From: Acidilobaceae archaeon UBA158
GTDB taxonomy: Archaea; Thermoproteota; Thermoprotei_A; Sulfolobales; Acidilobaceae
Reading direction: 5' to 3'
Assembly: GCA_002506595.1 (NCBI GenBank)
Contig: DAXV01000065.1
Location: 32,632 to 44,763 of the forward strand
Length of the DNA stretch: 12,132 nucleotides
Position 1 is the first letter of the stretch. Every line of letters starts with the position of its first letter. Position numbers and translations under genes: made by a program. Shown here one piece after another: positions 1-6,032 of the stretch. The notes under the pieces were generated by a model, which saw nothing but the letters and a program-made list of their open reading frames with translations, ran no database searches and was not told the origin of the DNA.

Positions 1-126
1 CCTTATTATAATCATTTTATGGAGGAAAACTACGGATTTGTTTCAAATGCTTTTATAGGGGGAAAGTTGGTTTTGAATGAAGATGTTATAATAAAAGGAA
101 AAGATATAATAAATCCTTTTATTTAA
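1..126 (+). CDS. C-terminal tail of an unrecognised protein (5' end outside window)
   Basis: The frame is open from the first base and ends in TAA at 124-126, giving 41 residues. The last part reads as alternating hydrophobic and polar residues (GGKLVLNEDVIIKGKDI), consistent with a terminal beta-hairpin. An in-frame ATG at 19-21 has no SD before it, so this is more likely the end of a longer gene than a small gene of its own. I do not recognise the family. Its stop overlaps by 8 bases the stop end of the convergent phosphatidyltransferase gene, a pattern shared by the other convergent pairs here, which supports the tail being real coding sequence. Confidence 0.5.
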   Translation, partial: PYYNHFMEENYGFVSNAFIGGKLVLNEDVIIKGKDIINPFI

Positions 127-700
127 TTAATGCTTCTTTTACTTTTGCAGACCTTTGATATATGGTTATTGCTCCTAGAATTGCTATTATAACTATAATA
201 ATATTACCTATCAAATAATATTTTAATAAAGCTAATATTGAGGCAATAAATAAAAGAATGAGCCTTTCACTTCTTTCTAATAAACCCACTCCTTCCATTT
301 TTATACCAAGCAGTTCTCCTTTCGATCTTGCGTAGCTTACAACTTCAGAAAAGCCTAATGCAATTATAGATAAATATGGATTCAAGCCCACGAATATTAA
401 AGCCAAGAAAAATAGCATATCAGAAATTCTATCTGTTAATGAATCAAGATATGCTCCAAATTTTGTTGTCTTATTTGTTGCCCTAGCAATTGCACCATCT
501 ACAATATCCATTAATCCAGATAATATGATCATTATAGGTATTGCTATAAAATATTTAAAATATGCTAATACTGGAGCTAAAATAGCAAATATAAAACCTA
601 TTGTTGTTGCGCCATTAGGAGTTAGACCTACTTTAGATAAATATTTCCCAACAGTTTTTGGCAAAATTTCATTTACATATTTTCTTAGCTTTCCTAACAA
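119..700 (-). CDS. CDP-alcohol phosphatidyltransferase, probably archaetidylinositol phosphate synthase
   Basis: Integral membrane enzyme of 193 residues that joins a polar alcohol phosphate to a CDP-activated lipid. The full family signature is visible: D65xxDG69xxAR73, eight residues, G82, D86, D90, which binds the metal and CDP. Around five to six hydrophobic helices follow the usual plan. The later stretch YARSKGE (123-129) and LLERSERL (140-147) resembles the basic sites that bind inositol phosphate in the PgsA-like phosphatidylinositol-phosphate synthases. With an inositol-1-phosphate synthase gene about 3 kb upstream on the same strand, the likely reaction is CDP-archaeol plus inositol-1-phosphate to archaetidylinositol phosphate (inference). 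The start is TTG, with AGAGGT at 709-714 eight bases before it. Only 25 bases separate it from the upstream SDR stop, so co-transcription is likely. Another head group cannot be excluded. Confidence 0.85.
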   Translation of the reverse strand: MLGKLRKYVNEILPKTVGKYLSKVGLTPNGATTIGFIFAILAPVLAYFKYFIAIPIMIILSGLMDIVDGAIARATNKTTKFGAYLDSLTDRISDMLFFLALIFVGLNPYLSIIALGFSEVVSYARSKGELLGIKMEGVGLLERSERLILLFIASILALLKYYLIGNIIIVIIAILGAITIYQRSAKVKEALIK

Positions 701-725
701 AATAATTTACCTCTTTTATTTGACG

Positions 726-1475
726 TCATGTATATCTTCCAGCATTTATACCTAATACTTGCCCCGTTATACCGCGAGACAATGTTGGATTTGCAAAGAA
801 ATATACTGCTTCTGCAATATCTTCAGGTTTAAGCAGTATCTTTAATGGATGCAATTCAATTATACCTTTTTTCTTGTTTTCATCTTTTAAAAACTCAGCA
901 ACCAAATCAGTTTCCACAAAACTTGGGGCAACTGCGTTTACTCTAATTCCATATTTTGCTAACTCATTAGATAATCTTTTCGTGAAGCCAATTACTCCTG
1001 CTTTGGCGACAACATAAGAAACGCCTCCATATACATTTCCTGTTTGACCTGCTATGCTAGATATATTGATTATTGAAGCCCAATTTGCTTGTTTTAATAA
1101 ATCTATAAGATATTTTGTAACTAAGAAAACTCCCGTTAAATCTACTGATATTATTTTATTCCATTGATCTAACGTTAATTGTTCAAAAGGAGTATAATCT
1201 ATTATACCTGCATTGTTAACCAATACATTAACATGGTCAGTTATTTTCTTAACATCTTCATAAAATGCCTTTACTTCACTCTCTTTAGAAACATCAAGCT
1301 TAAAACTATAAGCTTTTTCAGCGCCTATCATTTTCAATTCATTTAAAGTTTCTTCAGCCTTTTCTTTATTGCTATTATAAGTTATAATGACAAAATAATT
1401 TTCTTTCGCAAATCTTTTAGCTATCGCTTTACCTATGCCTCTATCCCCACCTGTTATTATGACTACATTGCTCAA
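726..1475 (-). CDS. Short-chain dehydrogenase/reductase (FabG-like)
   Basis: Classical SDR of 249 residues, the normal length for FabG-type 3-oxoacyl reductases and sugar or polyol dehydrogenases. Seen: nucleotide loop TGGDRGIG (8-15), D61 after the third strand, NNAG (87-90), catalytic S140, Y154 and K158 in the YxxxK motif, and the PSFVETD loop (184-190). The residue usually Asn in the catalytic tetrad is Asp here (ISVDLTG, D112). The second strand ends ITYNSNKEK, and the Asn/Lys rather than an acidic residue after it suggests NADPH preference (inference). Start is TTG with GGGGT at 1481-1485, five bases ahead. It lies between the MDR reductase (33-base gap) and the phosphatidyltransferase (25-base gap). 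Substrate cannot be read from the sequence; the neighbours allow either an acyl-CoA or a polyol/lipid-precursor role. Confidence 0.85.
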   Translation of the reverse strand: MSNVVIITGGDRGIGKAIAKRFAKENYFVIITYNSNKEKAEETLNELKMIGAEKAYSFKLDVSKESEVKAFYEDVKKITDHVNVLVNNAGIIDYTPFEQLTLDQWNKIISVDLTGVFLVTKYLIDLLKQANWASIINISSIAGQTGNVYGGVSYVVAKAGVIGFTKRLSNELAKYGIRVNAVAPSFVETDLVAEFLKDENKKKGIIELHPLKILLKPEDIAEAVYFFANPTLSRGITGQVLGINAGRYT

Positions 1476-1508
1476 TTTTAACCCCTATTAATCGTTAAGA
1501 ATTTGAAT

Positions 1509-2462
1509 TTAAATTTTTAATACTGCTCTTCCTACTACTTTACCATTAATGATATCATTATATGCATTATTAATTTCATTTAAGCTATATGATTTATAAA
1601 AAGGCTTTATCTTTCCTTCACCAATTGTCTTTATTGCATCTTCATATTCTTTTTTATTATAAGCTGCAGAGCCAATAATACTTATTTCATTCATAACAAT
1701 AAATGCCGGTCTAATTATGTTTATTGGTTCTCCTGATATGTTACCTATTAAAATTAATTTACCTTCTTTTTTTAAAGACAGCATGCTTTCATTTATTGTT
1801 AAACTACCCACTATTTCAAATACTGCATCTACCTTTCCAGAATTCTTATAGAAATCAAATGAAGTAATAGGTATAACATTTAAGTCTTTTAGTTGCTTTG
1901 CTTTATCTTCACTTCTAACATAAGCATAAACCTCATATAAATTTGAGAGATATTGGATTGCGTGTATTCCAACTCCTCCATTTGAGCCTGTAACTAATAC
2001 CTTTGAGCCTTTATCTAATTTAGCTAAGTTATTTGCATGTATTATGGTTGCAACACCACAAGCTGCTGCAGCATATTTTTCGTAATTCATATCAGGCAAA
2101 TCTATTAGGTTCCATTTTGGTATAGTTATTGCTTCACTATATCCTCCTATTTCTTTTTCTCCAATAATTGAATAATCATTGCATAAGTTTTCTTTTCCTT
2201 CACTTAACTTTAAACACTCTTTTCCAACCTTTGCAGGAAAAACTGCAACTGGTTTTCCTTCATATTCTCCAAAAATCTCATGACCTAAAATCAAAGGAGG
2301 CTTCAAATTTCTAAAGCCACCCTTCCATACAACCAAATCTCTTCCACAAACCCCAACTGCTTTTATATTGACAACTACTTCATCTTCCTTTGGTTCAATA
2401 TCAATTTCTTCTATAGAAAAAGGCTTTCTAAATTCTTTTAATATAGCTGCTCTTATCCTCAT
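1509..2462 (-). CDS. Zinc-type medium-chain alcohol dehydrogenase/reductase, acryloyl-CoA reductase-like
   Basis: MDR-family NAD(P)H oxidoreductase of 317 residues, somewhat short for the family. N-terminal GroES-like domain with catalytic zinc ligand candidates C39 (VCGRDL), H61-E62 (LGHE) and C135 (AAACGVAT), then a Rossmann domain with VTGSNGGVGIHAIQ (157-170). The structural-zinc lobe is decayed: by spacing from G89 only the second and fourth Cys remain (C83, C94), the other two being G80 and L86. The CxRDL, GGVGIHAIQ and GKIKP stretches resemble, from memory, the acryloyl-CoA reductases of Sulfolobales, so an enoyl- or acryloyl-CoA substrate is possible; an alcohol substrate is the alternative. 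ATG start; only a weak SD (AAGGG) precedes it. It appears to be the first gene of a three-gene transcript with the SDR and phosphatidyltransferase. Confidence 0.8.
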   Translation of the reverse strand: MRIRAAILKEFRKPFSIEEIDIEPKEDEVVVNIKAVGVCGRDLVVWKGGFRNLKPPLILGHEIFGEYEGKPVAVFPAKVGKECLKLSEGKENLCNDYSIIGEKEIGGYSEAITIPKWNLIDLPDMNYEKYAAAACGVATIIHANNLAKLDKGSKVLVTGSNGGVGIHAIQYLSNLYEVYAYVRSEDKAKQLKDLNVIPITSFDFYKNSGKVDAVFEIVGSLTINESMLSLKKEGKLILIGNISGEPINIIRPAFIVMNEISIIGSAAYNKKEYEDAIKTIGEGKIKPFYKSYSLNEINNAYNDIINGKVVGRAVLKI

Positions 2463-2570
2463 AATAATCTGCCCTTTATTAAATTACTTTACTAAATTTT
2501 AACTTTTATCAATATATGATTAATAGTAAGTTATAATTAATTTTATTTATTTACGCTCAAATCTTGCAGT

Positions 2571-2630
2571 TAAAAAATAAAAGAGATTATTGTTAACTTG
2601 AAGTTAACAATGAAAAATAAGAAATAAAAA
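2571..2630 (-). terminator. Compound terminator-like region behind the TauE/SafE gene
   Basis: Read on the minus strand, the tauE-like stop is followed at once by a T-rich tract (TTTTTATTTCTTATTTTTC, 2612-2630), then a 23-bp perfect palindrome, then a second T-rich run (CTCTTTTATTTTTTA, 2570-2584). T-rich tracts are known archaeal termination signals; a hairpin followed by U-rich RNA would strengthen this. The next gene on this strand, the MDR reductase, begins more than 100 bases further on, so the position suits a transcript end. Confidence 0.5.
2589..2611. repeat. 23-bp perfect palindrome
   Basis: Arms ATTGTTAACTT (2589-2599) and AAGTTAACAAT (2601-2611) are exact reverse complements around one G at 2600. 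It sits 20 bases beyond the exporter stop and 127 bases before the MDR reductase start. It may be a terminator stem for the exporter transcript or a dimer-binding operator for the downstream operon; the flanking T tracts favour the first, the near-zero loop favours the second. Confidence 0.75.
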
Positions 2631-3461
2631 TCATATACCTAAATGTGTAACCCTAAATATCATGTAAATACCTACAACTACTATTATAATACCATACGCT
2701 TTTTGTAACGTTGATTTTGGTGCTTTAACAGCTAATGAAGTTCCTATGTAACCTCCTAACAAGCCTCCTATTAAATAGAGCATTGATATTGATACTATTG
2801 TATCTCCATAATGCAAATAAAGTAATCCACTAGTTAAACCAAAAGCACCAACACTAATAAGAGATGTACCTATTGCTCTTGATATGCATAAAGATGATGA
2901 AAACATCAATGCAGGGACTATTAAAAATCCTCCACCTATTCCAAAATAGCCACTTACCAAACCGACTATAAAACCAAATATCGCTACCAAAACTATTGAT
3001 TTTGGTGTTAATTTTTTACATTTGCTAGCAGCTTCGTTAATTCTTGGTATTTCTTCATGTGTTCCAGCCTTTGCAGCATTTCTGCCAAATCCAACATAAA
3101 ATCCCAATATTATCATAGCTATTGCAAAATATAATAATAGGCTAGATCCAGGTGTTATATGACCTAAATATGTGCCAATTAAGGATCCTATAACTCCAAC
3201 TCCTGCAAATACTCCTCCCGTTTTAACTGCAACATTCCTTTTCCTTAAATGCATATATGAATTGGCAAATGCATTTAATCCTACAGCTAAAGCTGTTGTA
3301 CCCAATGCAATATGTGCAGCATTAGGCATATTGCTTAATCCAACAAAGTAGAGCAACAAAGGAACAGCAAGTATTGAACCTCCACCACCTATTAGACCGA
3401 GAGAAAATCCAACCATCACACCTGAAACTATTGACAAGGCATATTGCATTAGTGTAATCAA
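2631..3461 (-). CDS. TauE/SafE (DUF81) family membrane permease
   Basis: Polytopic membrane protein of 276 residues with about eight hydrophobic helices and an obvious internal duplication: GLIGGGGSILAVPLLLY (22-38) is repeated as GYFGIGGGFLIVPALMF (171-187), the hallmark of this family. A hydrophilic loop at roughly 125-155 links the two halves. Family members export sulfite, sulfoacetate, sulfolactate or other small anions; the substrate here is not evident, since no sulfur-metabolism gene is adjacent. The start is TTG, chosen because AGGTGA (3468-3473) lies six bases before it, while the ATG four codons inside would be too far away. A BRE/TATA element at 3501-3514 gives it its own promoter, so it is probably not read through from the inositol-phosphate synthase gene. 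A strong terminator-like region follows. Confidence 0.85.
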   Translation of the reverse strand: MITLMQYALSIVSGVMVGFSLGLIGGGGSILAVPLLLYFVGLSNMPNAAHIALGTTALAVGLNAFANSYMHLRKRNVAVKTGGVFAGVGVIGSLIGTYLGHITPGSSLLLYFAIAMIILGFYVGFGRNAAKAGTHEEIPRINEAASKCKKLTPKSIVLVAIFGFIVGLVSGYFGIGGGFLIVPALMFSSSLCISRAIGTSLISVGAFGLTSGLLYLHYGDTIVSISMLYLIGGLLGGYIGTSLAVKAPKSTLQKAYGIIIVVVGIYMIFRVTHLGI

Positions 3462-3500
3462 TTTGCCTCACCTACAAACTTCAATATATTTGTTAATTAA

Positions 3501-3514
3501 AAATATAAATCTTT
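3501..3514 (-). promoter_or_regulatory. BRE/TATA promoter of the TauE/SafE gene
   Basis: On the minus strand the sequence reads AAAGA followed by TTTATATTT, a good archaeal BRE plus TATA box. Its centre is near 3505, which places a transcript start near 3479, giving an 18-base leader that contains the AGGTGA SD ahead of the TTG start. Confidence 0.5.
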
Positions 3515-3567
3515 ATGTATTAATCATATATATAAAATTTATACTTAATGAATCACTTAAATAAGAA

Positions 3568-4719
3568 TTAAATAATATCCATTGCTTTTAGCTCTTTCAT
3601 TAATTCATTATATGCAACAATCCTTGAAATATTTTTAGTTCCTAAGGGGCCTGGCTTTTTCATGAAGAACCTGTTTATAGAAGAAACAGTTCCCTTATAT
3701 CCTCTATCTATATAAGCCTTTGTTATTGGTATTACAGAAGCCATTACCCCTCCTAAATTTGCCTTATCATTAATCCTGCCTGTAACAACTATTTCATCTG
3801 TATATCCTCCAAAGCTTACATATTCTATATGCATCGCAATAAACTTTCTATCTCCTAATGGCTCTAAGTAACCTGTAGGTTTAATGTAATGAGGTGCATC
3901 GTAACCTAATATATCGTTAACAATGCTACCTTTAGTATTTTCTTTTGATTTATTTCTTTCAGGTTCTGTTAAACTTAAGAAATCCATATTACCCCCTATG
4001 TTAAATTGTGCAACTGAATTAACCTTTCTATTCCTTTCTGCCATATGCTCTAATAAATCTGCCGTAAGAGGCGTTGCTCCTGTTGCCGCATCATCTCCAA
4101 AAACTAAACTACCTACTTTCTCATAATATGAGACGACTCCTGGAGAGTTAGCTAATAAAGGAGGAGTTAAATTGATGAAGGAAACTTTATTATGTAATCT
4201 GCTATATTCAGCGGCTGCGTATGCATATGCCAAAGAAGCAGTTCCATTGCAGCTTTTTGCTAATTTTATAAATTCTGACTCGTTATTTACTTGTATTTGC
4301 TTTTCAGTTGTAATTATATTAACAATGACATCAGGTTTTAGTTTGCCCAATAAAGAAATAAACTCATTCATTGCTATATTTGCATCTCCTATAATATCAT
4401 CAAGACCAGTTGCATCTATAGGCAACCCTTGTAAACTTTTACAATGCAATCCTCTCAAAATTTCTATGTCCTTTAAAGTTTTAGGAACGTTTTCTTCGTT
4501 TAATAATTTTGTTGCCAAGGAATACATATCTAAACCAATTTTTTTATTATCTACATCAAAAACTCCTACAATTTGTATATCTTCAGGTCTATATGATCTA
4601 AACAAATTACCGAATGGAATACCATAACTTTCTATTTCACCCATTTTCAATCTTTCAATTCCAGCTGAAAAATAAGCTGACCCTGGTCCAGCCCCTAACA
4701 ACACTGTTCTTATTGGCAA
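3568..4719 (-). CDS. ino1: myo-Inositol-1-phosphate synthase
   Basis: NAD-dependent enzyme converting glucose-6-phosphate to inositol-1-phosphate, the precursor of inositol lipids. Numbered from the TTG start (383 residues): Rossmann loop LLGAGPGSAYFSAG near 7-20, NLTPPLLANSPG (183-194), the family core GDDAATGATP (208-217) and QFNIGGNMDF (238-247), then the lysine-rich NKSKENTK (256-263) whose lysines match the catalytic lysines of the family, and LGDRKF (288-293). Length matches archaeal and actinobacterial synthases rather than the larger eukaryotic ones. An in-frame GTG at 4726-4728 would add three residues, but it lies inside AAGGTG, a good SD six bases before TTG 4717-4719, so I prefer the TTG. 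It has its own promoter with an operator-like dyad. The phosphatidyltransferase at 119-700 would use its product. Confidence 0.93.
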   Translation of the reverse strand: MPIRTVLLGAGPGSAYFSAGIERLKMGEIESYGIPFGNLFRSYRPEDIQIVGVFDVDNKKIGLDMYSLATKLLNEENVPKTLKDIEILRGLHCKSLQGLPIDATGLDDIIGDANIAMNEFISLLGKLKPDVIVNIITTEKQIQVNNESEFIKLAKSCNGTASLAYAYAAAEYSRLHNKVSFINLTPPLLANSPGVVSYYEKVGSLVFGDDAATGATPLTADLLEHMAERNRKVNSVAQFNIGGNMDFLSLTEPERNKSKENTKGSIVNDILGYDAPHYIKPTGYLEPLGDRKFIAMHIEYVSFGGYTDEIVVTGRINDKANLGGVMASVIPITKAYIDRGYKGTVSSINRFFMKKPGPLGTKNISRIVAYNELMKELKAMDII

Positions 4720-4725
4720 CTCTAA

Positions 4726-4731
4726 CACCTT
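4726..4731 (-). promoter_or_regulatory. SD that decides the ino1 start
   Basis: Minus strand AAGGTG, followed by TTAGAG and then TTG. The GTG within it is in frame but better explained as the ribosome-binding core; with the inferred transcript start near 4736 this leaves a normal short leader. Confidence 0.6.
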
Positions 4732-4742
4732 ATCTTATTTAT

Positions 4743-4759
4743 ATCTGTATGTTACAGAT
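4743..4759. promoter_or_regulatory. Operator-like 17-bp dyad in the ino1 promoter
   Basis: ATCTGTA (4743-4749) and TACAGAT (4753-4759) are exact reverse complements separated by TGT. The dyad begins inside the downstream edge of the TATA box and ends just before the inferred transcript start, the place where archaeal repressors commonly block the basal transcription machinery. No regulator gene is in the window. Confidence 0.5.
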
Positions 4760-4772
4760 TATAAAACCTTTC
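4757..4772 (-). promoter_or_regulatory. BRE/TATA promoter of ino1
   Basis: Minus strand reads GAAAGG then TTTTATAATC. Box centre near 4762 predicts a transcript start near 4736, giving a leader of about 16 bases to the TTG start. The spacing matches the exporter and thiolase promoters in this window. Confidence 0.5.
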
Positions 4773-4824
4773 GCTTTTTGAAAGAATATTTTATTATTAT
4801 TCTATTCTTAATTAGTATTCCTCA

Positions 4825-5097
4825 TTATTTGCTTAGCGCTTCGCTAGCAGCTATATCTGGAGTAAAACTGATGTATTGGATCATGCTTCCTCTTATTAAA
4901 ATTTTTCCAATCTTTGCAACAACCTGTTTTCCGTCTTTAACTTCTATCGAATCTTCTAATATTAAATTCATCGTAGAATCCGTCATTTTTAGCACTCCCA
5001 CAAATTCGCTTCCGTCCTTTAGCCTAACATAAACTTGCGTATCTATAGCATCTCTCAAATATTTCATGGGGGTAACAGTCTTATTTTCTCCAGGCAT
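4825..5097 (-). CDS. Sm-like archaeal RNA-binding protein (LSm/SmAP)
   Basis: Ninety-residue protein of the Sm fold, which assembles into heptameric (sometimes hexameric) rings that bind U-rich RNA in RNA processing. Sm1 motif: VYVRLKDGSEFVGVLKMTD then STMNLILED, containing the conserved Gly of the KDGxExxG turn, the aspartate of the MTD stretch and the RNA-contacting Asn of MNL. Sm2 motif: IGKILIRGSMIQYIS, with the usual Arg-Gly pair of IRG. A short N-terminal tail and a C-terminal Ala/Ser-rich tail flank the fold. ATG start with AAGGTG seven bases or so upstream. A TATA box (5141-5151) gives it a promoter in the 56-base gap after the membrane protein gene. Confidence 0.93.
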   Translation of the reverse strand: MPGENKTVTPMKYLRDAIDTQVYVRLKDGSEFVGVLKMTDSTMNLILEDSIEVKDGKQVVAKIGKILIRGSMIQYISFTPDIAASEALSK

Positions 5098-5140
5098 ATT
5101 TTACACCTTTTCTAATTCTCATGTCTAATTCGTAGAGTAG

Positions 5141-5151
5141 AATATATTAAA
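5141..5151 (-). promoter_or_regulatory. TATA box of the Sm-like gene
   Basis: Minus strand TTTAATATATT, centre near 5146, predicts a transcript start near 5120 and a leader of about 23 bases carrying the AAGGTG SD. It lies just past the stop of the upstream membrane protein gene. Confidence 0.45.
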
Positions 5152-5153
5152 GC

Positions 5154-5921
5154 TTATGTATTCAATTCATTTTGTTGCTCCATTTTACCATATTTTTTAA
5201 TTATTTCATATAGTCTTTTCGGATTTTTTGAATAAAATCTGAGTTTTGTAACAGTTCTTTTTCCTTCTTTTATTATTTCAACAAATCTTCTCTCTTCATT
5301 TAAATTAACATTAGTTTCATTAGGTAGCGGAAATGCAATTCCTTTAGTAGTTATCATTCCCTTTATTACAATTCCTTTATCAGTAATTGTATATTGCGAT
5401 GGCACATTAACCATTGGCAATTTCTTTATTCTATTTACCGCCCATGTTGTGTTTAACATTGTTATAACAAAATACCCTTCAAAATATATTAAAAACGCAA
5501 AGAACAAATCTAGCCTATAGCCCGTTAAGTATAATTTTAAATAATTAGCTAAATCTGGTACATATCTAAATAAAACAAAAAAGTATATTAACCCTATAAA
5601 CATACCTATTGTTGTATACATAGTGAAACGTGATTGTTCTTGGAAGTCAAGCATTATTTGTTTATCTTTCATTTGTATGCTTCTTGTCTCTGGTTCATGA
5701 TATAATCTCTTGCCTTGCAAAACTTCTTGAGCCTTAACATTTTTTCCTAATGGGCTCCCACTCAAATAACTTTGTAAAAACATGCTTATAATTACAAAGA
5801 TTATAACTAATATAAATAATAAATAATTTACTCCTATAATGGCGGCTAAAATAGAATATATTATTATATATGCTTGATTTATTAGTATATTTTTCCGCAT
5901 TTGTTCGATGTAAAACGACAT
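5154..5921 (-). CDS. Four-helix membrane protein with C-terminal cytosolic domain (DUF2208-like)
   Basis: Function unknown; 255 residues. Two adjacent hydrophobic helices (about 15-30 and 31-52), a hydrophilic segment rich in charged residues (55-98), two more helices (about 100-121 and 136-157), then a soluble region (172-247). That last region reads as beta strands followed by a helix (YTITDKGIVIKG, then KLRFYSKNPKRLYEIIKKYG), resembling the small PH-like domains of archaeal and bacterial membrane proteins. Overall plan fits the crenarchaeal DUF2208 family as I remember it, but this needs a profile search. ATG start preceded by GGGGAG. Same strand as the Sm-like gene, 56 bases away; that gene has its own TATA box, so a functional link is not implied. 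Confidence 0.6.
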   Translation of the reverse strand: MSFYIEQMRKNILINQAYIIIYSILAAIIGVNYLLFILVIIFVIISMFLQSYLSGSPLGKNVKAQEVLQGKRLYHEPETRSIQMKDKQIMLDFQEQSRFTMYTTIGMFIGLIYFFVLFRYVPDLANYLKLYLTGYRLDLFFAFLIYFEGYFVITMLNTTWAVNRIKKLPMVNVPSQYTITDKGIVIKGMITTKGIAFPLPNETNVNLNEERRFVEIIKEGKRTVTKLRFYSKNPKRLYEIIKKYGKMEQQNELNT

Positions 5922-5971
5922 TTCTTTCTCCCCATGTTTACTTCTACTCTTATCTTATTACTATACCCCTT

Positions 5972-5983
5972 TTTAAATATAAA
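5972..5983 (-). promoter_or_regulatory. TATA box of the DUF2208-like gene
   Basis: Minus strand TTTATATTTAAA, centre near 5978, predicts a transcript start near 5952 and a leader of about 30 bases. It is back to back with the amidohydrolase promoter in the 111-base divergent region. Confidence 0.4.
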
Positions 5984-5986
5984 TTA

Positions 5987-6004
5987 GAAAACTTTTTAAA
6001 AAGT
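5987..6004 (+). promoter_or_regulatory. BRE/TATA promoter of the amidohydrolase gene
   Basis: GAAA followed by the 14-base palindrome ACTTTTTAAAAAGT. Its centre near 5997 predicts a transcript start near 6023, leaving a very short leader before ATG 6033 that can just include AGGGATC. The palindrome is low in complexity and is probably only a symmetrical TATA element. Confidence 0.4.
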
Positions 6005-6032
6005 AGATTAATAAAAAACTAGGGATCTAATA

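Noticed and set aside
2889..2905. C-box-like TGATGA words that could mark C/D guide RNAs
   Set aside because: No matching D box (CTGA) or paired C'/D' boxes at suitable distance here or at the similar words near 6105 and 6316.
1213..4326. Recurrence of ATTGTTAAC-like words (in the SDR, behind the exporter, and in ino1)
   Set aside because: The copies inside genes are half sites in conserved coding motifs such as VNNAG and lack the second arm; not a repeat family.
4172..4627. 151-codon open frame on the plus strand opposite ino1
   Set aside because: Lies wholly antisense to a highly conserved enzyme gene, has a composition typical of a shadow frame and shows no recognisable domain.
4768..4784. 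CTTTC/GAAAG hairpin between the Sm-like gene and ino1
   Set aside because: Five-base arms with a seven-base loop are expected by chance in such DNA, and it overlaps the ino1 BRE, which explains part of it.
4834..4848. TAGCG/CGCTA short inverted repeat at the end of the Sm-like gene
   Set aside because: Within coding sequence for the Ala/Ser-rich C terminus and only five pairs long; no T-rich tract follows directly.
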